The translations under genes were made by a program, and so were the position numbers. From Dugong dugon (Eukaryota; Chordata; Mammalia; Sirenia; Dugongidae): 64,000 nucleotides of DNA. Shown here one piece after another: positions 12,153 to 23,700 of the stretch. The notes under the pieces are model-generated. The model had not been told where the DNA came from. It saw only the letters and a list, made by a program, of their open reading frames with translations, and did no database searches. The first letter of the stretch is position 1, and each line of letters opens with the position of its first letter. The stretch is taken from NCBI GenBank assembly GCA_030035585.1, contig CM057462.1:99159234-99223233 (forward strand), read 5' to 3'.

Positions 12153-12532
12153 CATCTCTTTGCATAGGTACATTCATTCCAGGAGACCTGTCTTCCCCAC
12201 TCCTCATTGCTTGGGTCCTTCTTCAAGGTGACCATTTCTTAAGTCCTACAACAAAACCAAGGGAATAAAGTATATCACTTTAGTAGAAGGAACTCCAGAG
12301 AAACAAGTAGTCAGTGATTTCTCACTGTCCTTAATAGTTAGCTAAAAAATCTTAATAAATCCTATGCTTTCTATTAATATCTTAGCTTGTGGTTATAACA
12401 ATTAATTAAAAATTGAAGTTGTACTCAGTTGAATTTTTCTACACACCTGAAATTAATATACTTAATTGGCTAATTGTCTTAGCATTAAAAAAATAAGATT
12501 AAAGGGATATTACATTAAATTCAGGAGAAAGA

Positions 12533-12650
12533 CGTGACAGTCTGCTTCCGTAAAGATTTACAGCCTTTGAAACCCTATGGAGCAGTTCTACTCTCTCCTA
12601 TAGGGCTGCTATGGATCAGAATTGACTCAACATCAATGGGTTTTATTGGT
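12533..12650 (+). mobile_element. AfroSINE 3' half, long form
   Basis: It starts in the long-form middle ('gacagtctgcttccgtaaag') and runs to 'gactcaacatcaatggg'. The tRNA-like head is absent. It lies just downstream of the minus-strand polyA signal. Confidence 0.85.
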
Positions 12651-12719
12651 TGGGATATTAAATTAGATTCACAGCCTGGAGATCAGAAAAATTAAAACCA
12701 AACTAAAGCAAACTTAGAA

Positions 12720-12967
12720 CAGAGTTAAAATATTTTAGATAACTTTATTATTTAAAGTAGTAATAGAATTCCGGCAAAGAACTTATCAAAATTGTGTTTT
12801 AAGCTCTTCTACAGAAGGTCCATAGGTTTAGGCCATCTTGTGGCTGATTATACAATTTCCTTCCTTAGGTATCTTTGCAACCAAATTCTGCTGAGATTCT
12901 ACAGCTTACATTTTTTAAAAGTTCCACCAGCACTTATTTTCCTAACATGTCTGGCCTAGCGAATCAC
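12720..12967 (-). terminator. Putative 3' UTR and polyA signal of a minus-strand gene
   Basis: Downstream of the stop codon at 12968-12970 the minus strand holds about 220 nt without repeats, then a canonical AATAAA (plus-strand TTTATT at 12744-12749). T/GT-rich sequence follows. This is the order expected for a cleavage/polyadenylation site. Confidence 0.5.
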
Positions 12968-13126
12968 TCATGTTAGGGCTTGAACTCCCACTGGACCTCT
13001 TTTAAAATGCAAACGTTTCTGAGGAGTAACCCCAGTCAAGTCATAAAAGTCTTTAGCATGAAAGTGTTTTCTGATCACTTGCCTCAGTAACTGGAAGGAA
13101 TCCAACAGCCTGAGATCTTTGGATGT
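12968..13126 (-). CDS. Terminal coding exon of an unidentified host gene
   Basis: On the minus strand a pyrimidine-rich acceptor ('ttcccttctctttgcag') ends at 13127. It is followed by 159 bp open in one frame, exactly 53 codons including TGA, so the intron phase is 0. The 52-residue peptide is basic and polar. It has a 'LDSFQLLRQVIRKHF' helix-like stretch and a 'TGVTPQKRLHFKRG' segment near the C-terminus, and no low complexity. The longer 100-codon open frame through the acceptor into the intron is chance read-through. A 3' UTR and AATAAA follow. I do not recognise the protein. Upstream exons, at higher coordinates, were not found with confidence. It could instead be the relic of a lost gene, but acceptor, frame, stop and polyA signal all agree. 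Confidence 0.55.
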   Translation of the reverse strand, partial: TSKDLRLLDSFQLLRQVIRKHFHAKDFYDLTGVTPQKRLHFKRGPVGVQALT

Positions 13127-13279
13127 CTGCAAAGAGAAGGGAAAAATTAGAAAATCAGTATATACATGTGGGTGTGAAAAACAAATTTTACATGCCACGT
13201 GTTTTTGTGGAAGGATTGGCTGTATTATCTGGTGAAGAACTTTTTCAAAGAAGATTTCAGCCCCTTTCACACCTTCCCT

Positions 13280-13575
13280 CTCATTTCAAGTAACTACTCT
13301 GCTAATTCATAGCCCCTTTATGTAAGCTTCCCTGTTGACTTCCTCCCCTCCCTGGCAGAAGGCAGAGCCCCCTCTTATCTGTTCCTGAAACACTTTGTAC
13401 AGATTGTTAATACTGTACTTATCTCACTGTATTTTATTCTGTTGCTTACATGTCAATTTCCTCCCCAATGGATTGTGAGTGGCTTAAGGGCAAGCAGACA
13501 CATTTATCTGTGTATCACTAGCTTAAGCACATTTGATACATAGCCATCACTCTAAGAAAAGTTTGCTAAAAAGGA
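13280..13575 (+). mobile_element. L2 LINE 3' region
   Basis: It contains L2-like phrases such as 'gattgtgagtggcttaagggcaagcagacacat' in shortened form, 'tgtatcactagcttaagcac', and a decayed GAATGAAT-like tail. It is an old, diverged fragment. Confidence 0.6.
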
Positions 13576-13808
13576 AAAGAATGAATTGTAAAAGAGACAA
13601 CTTGATTTATACCATGATACTTGTTGGGGTTTAAAGGCATACAATAAATCTTTTCCGTATTCCAGAACAATTTTGGAGCCAATTGAGATATTGACAAAAT
13701 GTCAGGCAGTTAGATCAAGCATCAGCTTTATTACTTTTAAAAACTAGATTGGAGGACTTAGCCTAGATGTTTGGCAATAATGGGCTTCTTCATGCTGAAC
13801 TCCAGAAT

Positions 13809-14166
13809 TGGGCATACTTGGTTCAGTGGTAGAATTTGCGCTTTCCATGTGAGAGATCCTTCCATGAGGCTAATGTACCTCAAGAGCAGCCACTACCATC
13901 TGTCAGTGGGGGCTTGCCTCTTTCTATGATGTTAAACAGGTTTCAGTGGAGCTTCCAGACTAAGGCTGACTAGGAAGAAAGGGCTGGTGATCTGCTTCAG
14001 AAAATCAGCCAGTGAAAGCCCTATGGATCACAACAGTCTGATCTGCAACAGATTATGGGAATGACGCAAAACCAGGGAGCATTTCATTTGGTTGTACATG
14101 GGATTACTATGAGTCCACAACCGCTGTTGTAGCTGACTCCATATCAGCTAACAACAATAACAACAT
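13809..14166 (+). mobile_element. SINE with tRNA-Gly-like head and RTE-derived body and tail
   Basis: The 5' end 'cttggttcagtggtagaat' with 'gagagatcc' resembles a tRNA-Gly with A and B boxes. It is unlike the head of the common AfroSINE. The body around 13940-14040 ('cttccagactaaggctgac', 'aatcagccagtgaaagccc') matches the 5' UTR-like module also seen at the high-coordinate ends of the RTE derivatives at 41852-42262 and 46040-46904. The tail (14080-14166) matches the RTE 3' end and finishes in ACAACAATAACAAC. It looks like a tRNA fused to a deleted RTE, mobilised by RTE machinery. The copy is diverged and old. Confidence 0.7.
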
Positions 14167-14474
14167 CCACTTTGAAAGGATGGAAGAAAGAAAGTTACAG
14201 GGATTGAAGAGCAGAGCAGAATTTGAGGGCAATTTCAAGTAGGGAGAATAGAATGAGACCTCATACAAAGGATGACACATGGGCAAAGACTTGAAGGAGG
14301 TGAAGGAATTAGCTATACCAGTCTATACCAAGTGTTCAGAATCCGTGACTTGTACATTTAAGCTCCACTGGGAGAACTCTCCCATCCAGAGGTTAATTTT
14401 GGTGCAGTGAATCTATGAGATCTGGGGGAATCATGACCTATTATATACTGTCTCTTCTCTCAAAGAGAGGCTGT

Positions 14475-14960
14475 TCAAGTAATTTTGCCCTTTTGCAAAG
14501 TTAAGAAATTTGCAGTGGTGGACATCCTAGTCATCAGAGCTTGTTTGAAATGCCTTGCTTTCCCATGTAATTTTTCCAAACCTTTAACTTTTATTTTTGC
14601 CTTTTGAGCACCCAGGTTGGATTGAATGTGAGTCTGTCTAATGAAAGAATGTCTAAAAAGTCTGTTGAGCAGGCTTCTCTGGTCCTGGTCCATAGAGGCT
14701 CTTGCCACGCACATTGCTGTGGAATTGCTTAGGCCTGTATGACTGCTCCATTTCATCTGGAGAATTAACCTCAACATATCCCTGACCTGAAACAGCTGTT
14801 ATTACTTCAGAAATATGAGCCTCTAGGGACCCAATGAAGACAAGTGTCTGCTCTTTCAAGAAATTCTCTTTCCTCAATGTTTAACTGTTCCAGGCAGGCC
14901 TTGAGTAGAATTTCTTTGTGCCACATCTGTTTCACAAAATTGAAATAGGCATATGTGCTT
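14475..14960 (-). pseudogene. Possible processed pseudogene fragment, parent unknown
   Basis: On the minus strand, protein-like sequence runs from about 14960 ('KEILLKACLEQLN'), changes frame near 14870, and continues as 'SEVITAVSGQGYVEVNSPDE' and 'GKSLYGPGPEKPAQQ'. After a stop or frameshift near 14660 comes a further readable stretch ('LSLDRLTFNPTWVLKRQK'). No introns are evident. The composition differs from neighbouring repeats and it does not resemble L1, RTE or ERV proteins that I know. It could be a decayed retrocopy or an orphan ERV-like fragment. The parent gene is not recognised. Confidence 0.3.
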
Positions 14961-14994
14961 CATCTCCCTCTTTTCTCTTCTACTGCTTTTAGGG

Positions 14995-15180
14995 TGGGGT
15001 TGCTAGATAAAATACAAGAAATTCAGTTAAATTATATTTTCAGATAAGTAACAAATAATTTTTTTTAGTATAAGTATATCCCATGCAATATTTGGAGTAC
15101 ATTTATACTTTCATTGCTTGCCTGAAACTCAAATTTGACTGGGAATATTTTGTTTTTATTTGCTAAATCTGGTAACCCTA
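14995..15180. mobile_element. Palindromic hAT-type MITE with 8-bp target duplication
   Basis: The 186-bp element has terminal inverted repeats: TGGGGTTGCTAGAT at the left and ATCTGGTAACCCTA at the right, 14 bp with 3 mismatches. It is flanked by the identical octamer TTTTAGGG at 14987-14994 and 15181-15188. The interior is a long imperfect palindrome around 'agtataagtatatcccatg'. An 8-bp duplication is characteristic of hAT transposons. It is non-coding and non-autonomous. Confidence 0.82.
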
Positions 15181-15188
15181 TTTTAGGG

Positions 15189-18100
15189 GGTCTGCAATGA
15201 GTTTCTAAGAGTTTAAATTGCTCCGTTATTTGACATCTTTTTTTAACAATGTAAAGCTAATCCTATTTATTAATACTTTGTTTTTCAGTTTTTTTCCTTG
15301 TTTTCTAACACAAACATATATTTTCCTAACATATTTATCTAAATTTTGTCTCATGAGGTCTCCCATATGAGAGAGATGAAATCAGTAAATTCTGAGTTTT
15401 CCAAAAGCCTACTCTGTTCAAACAAATCATATCCAACTTCACCTTCCTGGGATAGATAATTCCATCCAGAAGGAAATCACCCATAACATCAGCATCAAGC
15501 TCTGGACTTGATCTTTATTGTTCTTTCTATCTTTCCTATAATATGCCACATCTTTGCTCAATCTTCCTTTAAAACCCTAGTTCCATAAATTTCTGGAGGA
15601 TTTTCTTAGGGCAAAGCAATACTTGTACCATCAGATATAATGGTTTTTATCACTTGAAACTCACCTAAGAATGCTTTGAGTATTTTTTGTTGGTTTTCTG
15701 CTTTCTCCCCCTTAAATCTGTCCTGATTTTTTGGACAGTTGGTATCGTGTCCCCAGTCTTCAGTCTGTAGTTACCCAATTACTGTCACCCTGGACTCTCT
15801 ATATAGCTTTAAAAGATCATATTCTCAGTAGTTTCCCTGACATATCCCCATTAAGGGATTCATTCTAGAATGTTCTCCAAAATTGTTTCTCCTCTTGTGT
15901 TAAATTTCTTTAGGCTCCTCTCACAATTGTTTGACCTGGTAACAACTAAACCATCTCCCACTTTTCTGCTTTCCTCTTTAAGATTAGTCAGATCTGGGTC
16001 TATCCATTTCCTTTTAATACCTGTTTCTCCCTACCTCCGAGATGCCATTTTCCTTTTCATATCTGTCTATTCTGTCCATAAAATCTCAGTGTTTCTCCTA
16101 AGGAAATCTCTCTTTTTTCTCCAAAATACCCAACCAGCTTTCCTTTATTTGTTTTTATTTTTCCACTGCTTCTGTTCTGATAATAAAACTGAAGCATACG
16201 TCTTTTCACACCAATTTAATTACTCCTGGATACTCTACGGAAACTCAATTCTTAAAGGCCAAGTGCTCCAGACAAAGGCTTTATTTCTTTTCTTAGCCTT
16301 TGGGCATGCAATAATTTCAACAACTTGTTTGTTATCTTTTTCAATTCCACCCAGAAGACAACAAATTCTCTTCATATTAAGGCTCCTCGTTGTTTTTCGT
16401 TTGTTTATTAATCAATGCACCACTCTTCAGTGGGTGAATCCCGAAGGAGGGGTCTCTGAATTATAAAGCCATGGACAGTGCTTGTGTAATTATCCAATTC
16501 AAAGGTCAAGGTCCAATTACAGTAGTTCAAACACTGTGACTAGCATCTTCAGGCTGGAAGAGACAGTACATCCCTGATAATATATCCCTGCCTGTACAAA
16601 ACAACCACTTGCTTAAGAATAAAACTGCTGAGAACTACAACAAACCCAAAAGTCAAAATCCTGCCTGACCCACTTGTTGAAGCTGAAAGCCTGTGGCCAC
16701 TGTTCCCAACAAAAACTTCTCCAGGTGCTATTTGAGTTACCAAAGTCCACTTTTTGTCTATTTAAGTTTGTAACTGATAAATCTGACATTGGAGGATGTG
16801 GCTTAAGTGTGTGGCTACAATGATCTTCCTAAGAATCAGCACACCTAGCCTCATATCATGGGGCCTACTGTTATAAAACTGAGGTGTTCAAGGGCAGAAC
16901 AAAATGTCCCCAGGTAGGCTTTTGGAGGAAGAGGAGAAGGCACTGAGCTTTGCATCTATGTTCAGGTCTTCTTCAGAACTGACCAATCAGATAAATATTT
17001 CTACGTTCATGGAGACGATTAAAAGGGACCACAGAGCAGGAAGTTTAGGAGAAATTTCTCCTCACAGAAACCTGAGAAACGAGGAACAAGTGTGCCCCCT
17101 TCAACCCTGCTTTAATGGTACTTAAAACCATCCACCAGCTGCGACAGAAATCCATATGAGCCTATTAAGTCATGGTGAGACTGCGCATCAATACCTACAA
17201 TGTCTCTTTCAGCATTGAAAGGCCAACTCAGAGAACTTCTCCTGATAAGACTCACATATCTATGAGGTACCATAAGTTCATGAGAATTGTCCTATTTTAA
17301 CTTAGTTTAGTTTTCAACCCCCAATATTTTCTTATACTGAGACCCACCTTTCTGGTGTCTGACCAAAATGACTGCTGTCAAAACATATGATCCAGAATAA
17401 CTTCCAAACCATGCCCACCAAGTAAAGGCTCCATCCAAAGCTACTATTAACTAATGAAGAAAAAGCCTCCCATAATTGAAGAACTCCATTGGGCTCTCTT
17501 TTATTATTTCTGGTCCCCAAGAATATCCACAAATCTGAAAAAAATTTCTCATCTTTTTTTATCCCTACAACCAAGTCATTGAATTGTACTTCTATTCTAG
17601 ACATTTGTATATAATTGAGATGTTGGACAACTATATTATATAGCATAATCAAGATGCAACTGTATTTTCAGCTTCCTCTGTCCATAATCTTCTCCACCTA
17701 TGATACTATTGGCCCACCCTGAGGTAATAAACAATTCTGTGATTGCTTTAAGTCACAAAACTCAGCCTCAATTTGGTAATGAGACTATCTCAGTCCAAAA
17801 TATTGATCGATGCTTTGTCATTCAAACATAAGACTTTTCACCTTCCACCTCCACTCCATCTGTAGTTATCTGTTTGTCTGACTTCAGGTTAGAAGATGTG
17901 GTGAGGTTTTCTCACCCCTACCTCCTTCACCTTCTCTCTGACTTCCTAGCTACTCTTTCGGAGCCCCTCAAGATTGAAGAAGGAGCTGTGGAAGCTATAA
18001 GGAGATGGGGAAACTCTTATTTGGCTAGACGACTTGACTCTCTCTTAAGAGTGGTTTTTCTTTGAAGAATTCCTTGACTGGCAGAACCTCCTTTGGCTTT

Positions 18101-18600
18101 AGCAGATATATCTCTTTTTTAAGCATCCATGCAACTCCTTCTGCCAATCCTAGGAATCCAGCATTTACCACCAGTTTCTTGCCTGTGGAGTTCATCTTTT
18201 CCTTCAGGAAGCTATATTGGATAGGACCAAAGATGACACCACACCAGTGCACTCACACATCCCTTGTTCAGACAAACTCTAAGCATGCAGGCAGATCCCG
18301 ATGGAGCCACATAGCCACCCATAACCTGCTGCACATGCTGTATTGACTCTCTAGGCATGAGTCATGCACCGGTCTTCTGTGCTTTCAGCTGCAGGGAATA
18401 TATTTCAAGCTTTCTGAGGGTTTCCATGGAAGCCTTCCTCATGAAACTAGCATCATCCACCCACAATATGGGTACTTACAACATGGCAACAGCTATTCCA
18501 AAGAGATCTGTTCACAAACTCTCCTTCTCTTTCAACACTCTGATACCTTTTAAATCATTGATCCATCTAAGGAATCCAAAAATTGAAGAATCAGTATTTA
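15189..18600. other. No supported gene; diffuse degenerate sequence
   Basis: Several frames look open (for example 15870-16466 plus and 17332-17652 minus), but they are hydrophobic or Ser/Phe-rich and show no domain, splice or codon support. Around 18000-18600 the minus strand carries protein-like but frameshifted phrases ('KKLVVNAGFLGLAEGVAW'). This may be an old retrocopy or ERV interior. I cannot assign it. Confidence 0.35.
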
Positions 18601-18603
18601 GCT

Positions 18604-18825
18604 AGTATAGTAGAGTCATGAGCAGTTTAGAACACAGATCCTGGAGCCAAGCTGCCTGTGTTTGGATAACAGCTTTACTACTTACTAGCTGTGACTCAGG
18701 CAAATTACTTAATCTCTTTGTGCCTCAGTTTCCTCATCAGAGACAATGATGAGGATTAAATGAGTTAATATATGTAAAGCACTTGGAACAATGCCTAGCA
18801 TCAATCAGTTGCTATTATTTTTCTT
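18604..18825 (+). mobile_element. MIR SINE, near full length
   Basis: The tRNA-like start, core ('cttactagctgtgactcagg', 'gcctcagtttcctcatc') and 3' end ('atgtaaagcacttggaac') are all present in order. Confidence 0.92.
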
Positions 18826-19838
18826 TGTAAATTCTGCATCCGTGATCTGGCATTGGAATATCACACCTATCGTATCTTGCTGCCTCCATTGAAATCTCTA
18901 TATATAAGCGTCTGCTATACTTGTGAATACATCCAGTTCTTCTGCAGGCTTAACAGAAACCCACTTTAACCTGACCCTTTCATGTTCTGCCCCTACAGCA
19001 TTGTATGGGAAACCAGAGTAAACCACTGAGGGCATGAGAAATTTCCACCTATATTAAGGTTGGCGTCACTACTTGGTAGAATAGCAATGCTGGCTGATCC
19101 CTGAAAAAACTGATCTTTGAGCTTAGCAATACATCTTACTACCTCCTTCAAGCCAAGTGGGGGAAGAGGAAGATGCCTAGAATATTCTAGGAAACTCCAC
19201 CACAGAAGTTCATGGTTATTCTCTCTTAAGTGCCACCATTACTGTGACTCAGCTCCAAAGATTCTCTCTCCATTTCCAGTTTCATTTCTCAGCAAAGAGT
19301 GGACTCTACCAGTCTAGTTCTGGTCAGTCATCTGAAGACTAGGGTCATGGTGTTTTATATATCAAGGTCATTCTTAGAAAGAAGGAGTCCTTGTGCCCCA
19401 GACAAACCCCCAGGATGTGTCCACTGCAGCTTGGAGCTCAAGACCCTCCTGCACCCCCTTGTGGCTTCCTCTTTGGCTCTAATCTATGGTACCCTTGATT
19501 TTTGACCTGCTACAGTCCTGGATGCAAAACCACAAGTGATTTGCATTAGGTCCCAGTTATTATTATTATTTTTTTATTGTACTAGATAAAACTATACTGT
19601 GGCTTCAAAATGTTAACTAAAAGACACAGACCAAGCATCAAGAAGCTTCCTCTCAAAACTGTCAAATCAAATGTCCCATATAAAGGAACTAAGGAAGTGT
19701 ATTAAAAGAACAATATATCACTTAGAACACCAGCACATTTCAAATGATTCAAGATCATTGAAATAAAGTTAGTATAAAAAGTCTCTAAAAGAGAAGAAAT
19801 ACTACTACGAGAATGTTGTGTTGTTGACTTTGCTGTGC
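18826..19838. other. No recognised feature
   Basis: I see no repeats, long ORFs or splice structure that I can support in this kilobase. Short open frames near 19117-19505 overlap each other in different phases and look like chance. Confidence 0.4.
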
Positions 19839-19850
19839 TAGACTCTTAGC

Positions 19851-20025
19851 GACACTGTGAGTGGAAACCTTGGTGGCGTAGTGGTTAAGAGCTACATCTG
19901 CTAACCAAAAGATTAGCAGTTCGAATCCACCAGCTGCTCCTTGGAAACTCTGTGGGGCAGTTCTACTCTGTCCTATAGGGTCGCTATGAGTCAGAATCGA
20001 CTTGACAGCAACGGGTTTGGTTTTT
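19851..20025 (+). mobile_element. AfroSINE, short form, 12-bp target duplication
   Basis: It is a well-preserved copy: head 'ggtggcgtagtggttaagag', B box 'gcagttcgaatcc', body 'gggtcgctatgagtcagaat' and 'gacagcaacggg'. The 12-mer TAGACTCTTAGC occurs at 19839-19850 and again at 20026-20037, consistent with a target-site duplication within an L2. The ten bases between the left repeat and the SINE head are unexplained. Confidence 0.92.
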
Positions 20026-20160
20026 TAGACTCTTAGCTCCAGGGAGACAGGGACTCTGCCTCTGTTGCTCACATCTGTATCACCAATGCTGAGTCCAGTG
20101 CCTGGCACATGGAGATGTTTGGTAAACACTTGTTCCTTGAATGAATAAATTAATTAATGA
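20026..20160 (+). mobile_element. L2 LINE 3' end
   Basis: 'agctccagggagacaggg', 'cagtgcctggcacatggag' and a GAATGAATAAAT tail are the classic L2 3' terminus. It is the target of the adjacent AfroSINE. Confidence 0.82.
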
Positions 20161-20562
20161 ATAGAAAAAGACTTCTTAAAAAAATGCATACACTTCTATT
20201 TTTGTTCTTTTATCTTCCATATTAAATGAAAAGGAAAAGTCATGAAGTTGATAGCATTTTAACTATGGTATATTTATGAATTCATGTTCCTTGGAGTTTA
20301 CTGACAGACACATTAATAACTAAAATTTTGATGCACATGAAGCTATTTTTATATGTAGAATGTGTGTTATAATAAAAGTCCAGATAACATGTGGTACATT
20401 CTTACCCTTTTGGAAGATTCTTTGGTTTTATGATGGCAAAGAAAACTTAACCATCCAATTAGAACACGCTATTTTAAAACAGCTGTCAATTTATTTTTAA
20501 ATTAGTATATAGATGATATATGTACTCAAAGATTATAAAATGGTATCTCTAATGTTGTATGT

Positions 20563-20765
20563 TGTTAGTTGCTGTCTAGTTGGCTCCCAGTCATGCTGAC
20601 CTTATGTACAACAGAATGAAACATTGCCCAGTCCTGCACCATCCTAACAATCGTTGGTATGTTTGAGCCCATTTTTGTGCAGCTGTTGTGTCAATCCATT
20701 TCATTAAGGGTTTCCCTCATGTTCGCTTACTCTCTCCTTTACCACCAGTATTGTACAGGCTAAAG
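20563..20765 (-). mobile_element. RTE LINE 3' fragment, minus strand
   Basis: It reads as the reverse complement of the 3' end of the RTE at 34670-36803: 'gttgctgtctagttggctc', 'atgctgaccttatgtacaac', then 'tgtcaatccatttcattaag'. The coding remnant is the very C-terminus only. Confidence 0.82.
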
Positions 20766-23700
20766 GAAAGATTACATTTTACATATTTTAATTGATGGTG
20801 GGTCTGCACAGTATAAAGTTCAAAAAGTCAATGTATCTACATTCTGTTTGTAAATTCATTTGTAACATTATTTATAACCGATGTCACCAAACCAGGCATT
20901 ACTGTGTTATACTTTGTGTAAAATTTAAAGATTCCTGTAGTCAAAAACAAAGCCAAATACTGACTTTTTAATTTGAAAAGTGAAAATGTATGCGACTCTT
21001 TGTGCCGTTTGGCTGAATGCCCCAAGAGTGAATAATGTTACCTATCTGTTCACAGGTCATCACACGCCATATTTTATCAAGAACATATTTTCACCTACAG
21101 TATGTCACATGCATATCAGTTTACTGTCAAGCAAGATAGAACACATCATAAAGTGCATCAGTTCTTATTGCTCTCTTTTGGAGCTAAGCGCTGGAGATGA
21201 CAGTAAACACGACAGCTTTTTGTGATCAGCAACATTTTTGCTGCCATCCTGTTATTAATAATACTTTGGTTAGACAGTATTATCAGGGATAATCCATGGC
21301 GGAACAATCTTTCTTGCATCATTGGCCACAAAATGATTTTTAAGCTTTTTCTGAGGCTTTTTGTTTGTCAGGATTTTTTTTTCCTTTGCCAAACTTTTAA
21401 CTAAACTTGTTATAAAATTAACTGGGAAGAGGAAAAAAGGGAAAAGAGACTGTTAAAGATGAACCCTTTAATTCTTGACTCACAGGCTGTTAGCAACTTT
21501 TAAGAATCATAATGTGTAGTGAAGGATACAGTCAAGAATGAATGTGATAGGGAGGTAAACTTAAATAATCTGAAGGATGCAAAAATTATCTTTAATTGAA
21601 TATACAATTACAACACTTTGGAAACTTATTATTGAGATGAATATTTCTGATGAGGTGAAATATGACGTTATTCAAAACATGGTATAATATATATTTAATA
21701 GCAATAATGACTTTTTGTGTTTTGAAAATAAATCAGTGACAGGCAGGAAGGAGTGAGCAGTTTTACGACTAGCCATTATCTAGATGTGTTTTCTCCTCCT
21801 AAGATCAATTGCAATGTTTATTACAAAGACATAATTTATATTTCTCGTGTTATGTATTATCTACACCATCACTAAGCAAAGTTCACTAGGTGGCCTGTTC
21901 CGTGGCTCACTGATCTCTCTGCATAGACTCCAGTGTTTAATTACTTAGTGCTTTTTAGTTCTTGTGAGACCTGGAACAGTTTGAAGGGAAAAAATTAAAA
22001 ATTTTAAATGACTTTTACCTTAGATTCATAAAACACATTTCACTTTTGCCTTGTCCTAGTTCGTTTTATTTTATCTTCAAAAATCTCACAGGAATGAGTC
22101 TCCCCGGGTGTCATTTTCTACAGCATAAGGGTTATAAAATAAACAGATTTCTTATTTTCTCTAATCGTTTAATGCTTCAAGACAAGGTAAATAAATCTTG
22201 CTTTATTTTGTTCCATAAAATAGCTGCTGTATTTACAGTTTCAAATCTAAGCATTTTAGATACATTTTTTAGATTTCCTAGAACTCATTTAATCTAAAAC
22301 TTAGCAAAATTTTCTTTTCTGTGATATTTTTATTCAGGGTGAGGGGACTATGAGAATTGAAGGAGTTTTTTTGTTTTTTTTAAGTCATAAACTGTATTCA
22401 TTAGCTAATTTATCCAAGGATGGCATAATTTTGGAGCACCTTATGATTTCTCACAAATTACATGTCAAACTATCTGTTCTATTTTAAAAACAAATTAAAA
22501 TCTCTAACCTTTAGGAATGCTTTAACAGATTGCTTAAGTGTTGCTTCAGATACAAAAATTTGTGTGAATATATGTTTGTGTATGTGTGTACATATAACTT
22601 TTACTAATATATATTAATTTTGAAATAACTAACACAAAAATACTTCACAGTGAAAGACTATGGGCATGTATATTTTACATATATATACTTTATATTTTTG
22701 TATATCATATATAATCTATGTTATTTCCTAAGTATGAACAAGTAACCAATTTGGCCAGTACTCTTCTTTGTGTGTGATCTAGATTACAAAACACATAAAT
22801 CAACAAGTTAAATATCTTTAAGAATTTTGTTCCAGAATTGGTGTGCTTCCTTGTAATAGATAAAGAAAATTTGTAATCTATCCCTTTCCTTTGTTGCCTT
22901 GCTTCCAGGAACCAAAGAGATACATTGAATGCTAAGTCACAGTAAACATATAAATCTTATGATTAAGGTCTTTTCTTTCTTTTCCTTTTTATGGCCCTAA
23001 ATATTTTTAATGTAAAATTAGTTTATATTTATCTTTTATTATAAGCCTAAAGTTCTTTTTAGGAGATAGAGAATGAGAAATAAAATAAAATGCCTATTTT
23101 TGTATACTTTATTAATTAGTTCAGTGAGAACTTAACTGAGCACTTGCTATGTGTACAGTTTTTTAGTAGGCACTTTATGTAGAATAAACCTCTTCTCATC
23201 TTTGGGAATAATCTGAATAAACCTCTTCTCATCTTTGGGAATAATCTATCCAGTTGGAGAAGAAAAACTTTTCAAAAGAATTCAACCAATGAGTAATTTT
23301 CTTCTAATATGCAAATATCTATAATAGCTGAGATTTTATTTATACTTGCTTATTTAGAAAACATTTATAAATAAGCATGCCAAATAGTAGCAACAAAAAA
23401 AAAAGAGAATAAAGTACCTTTTGGGACGCATTTGAAAGCTATTTTGTAAATTGTAGGATCATTAAATTGAGTAAATCATCAGAATTTTGGCTTTGGGCAA
23501 CTTTTTTAATTTCTCTGAGCCTCCATTTATAACCTTCATCTATACAATAGGAAATATGTTACTGCTTCATAGGCTTTTGCCATTGTGAATTTTTTATATT
23601 CTAGGATGGATTTTGTATATAGTAAACATTATTTATGGCTATTTGCAATTTTAAAATAATTTATATCTTATAAAGTTAAAATTATTAACTTTAATAAACC

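Noticed and set aside
15870-16466. 198-codon plus-strand open frame, the longest outside L1 and RTE
   Set aside because: The composition is Phe/Leu/Ser-rich from a pyrimidine-rich strand, with no domain, no splice sites and no homology I recognise. It is most likely a chance frame.
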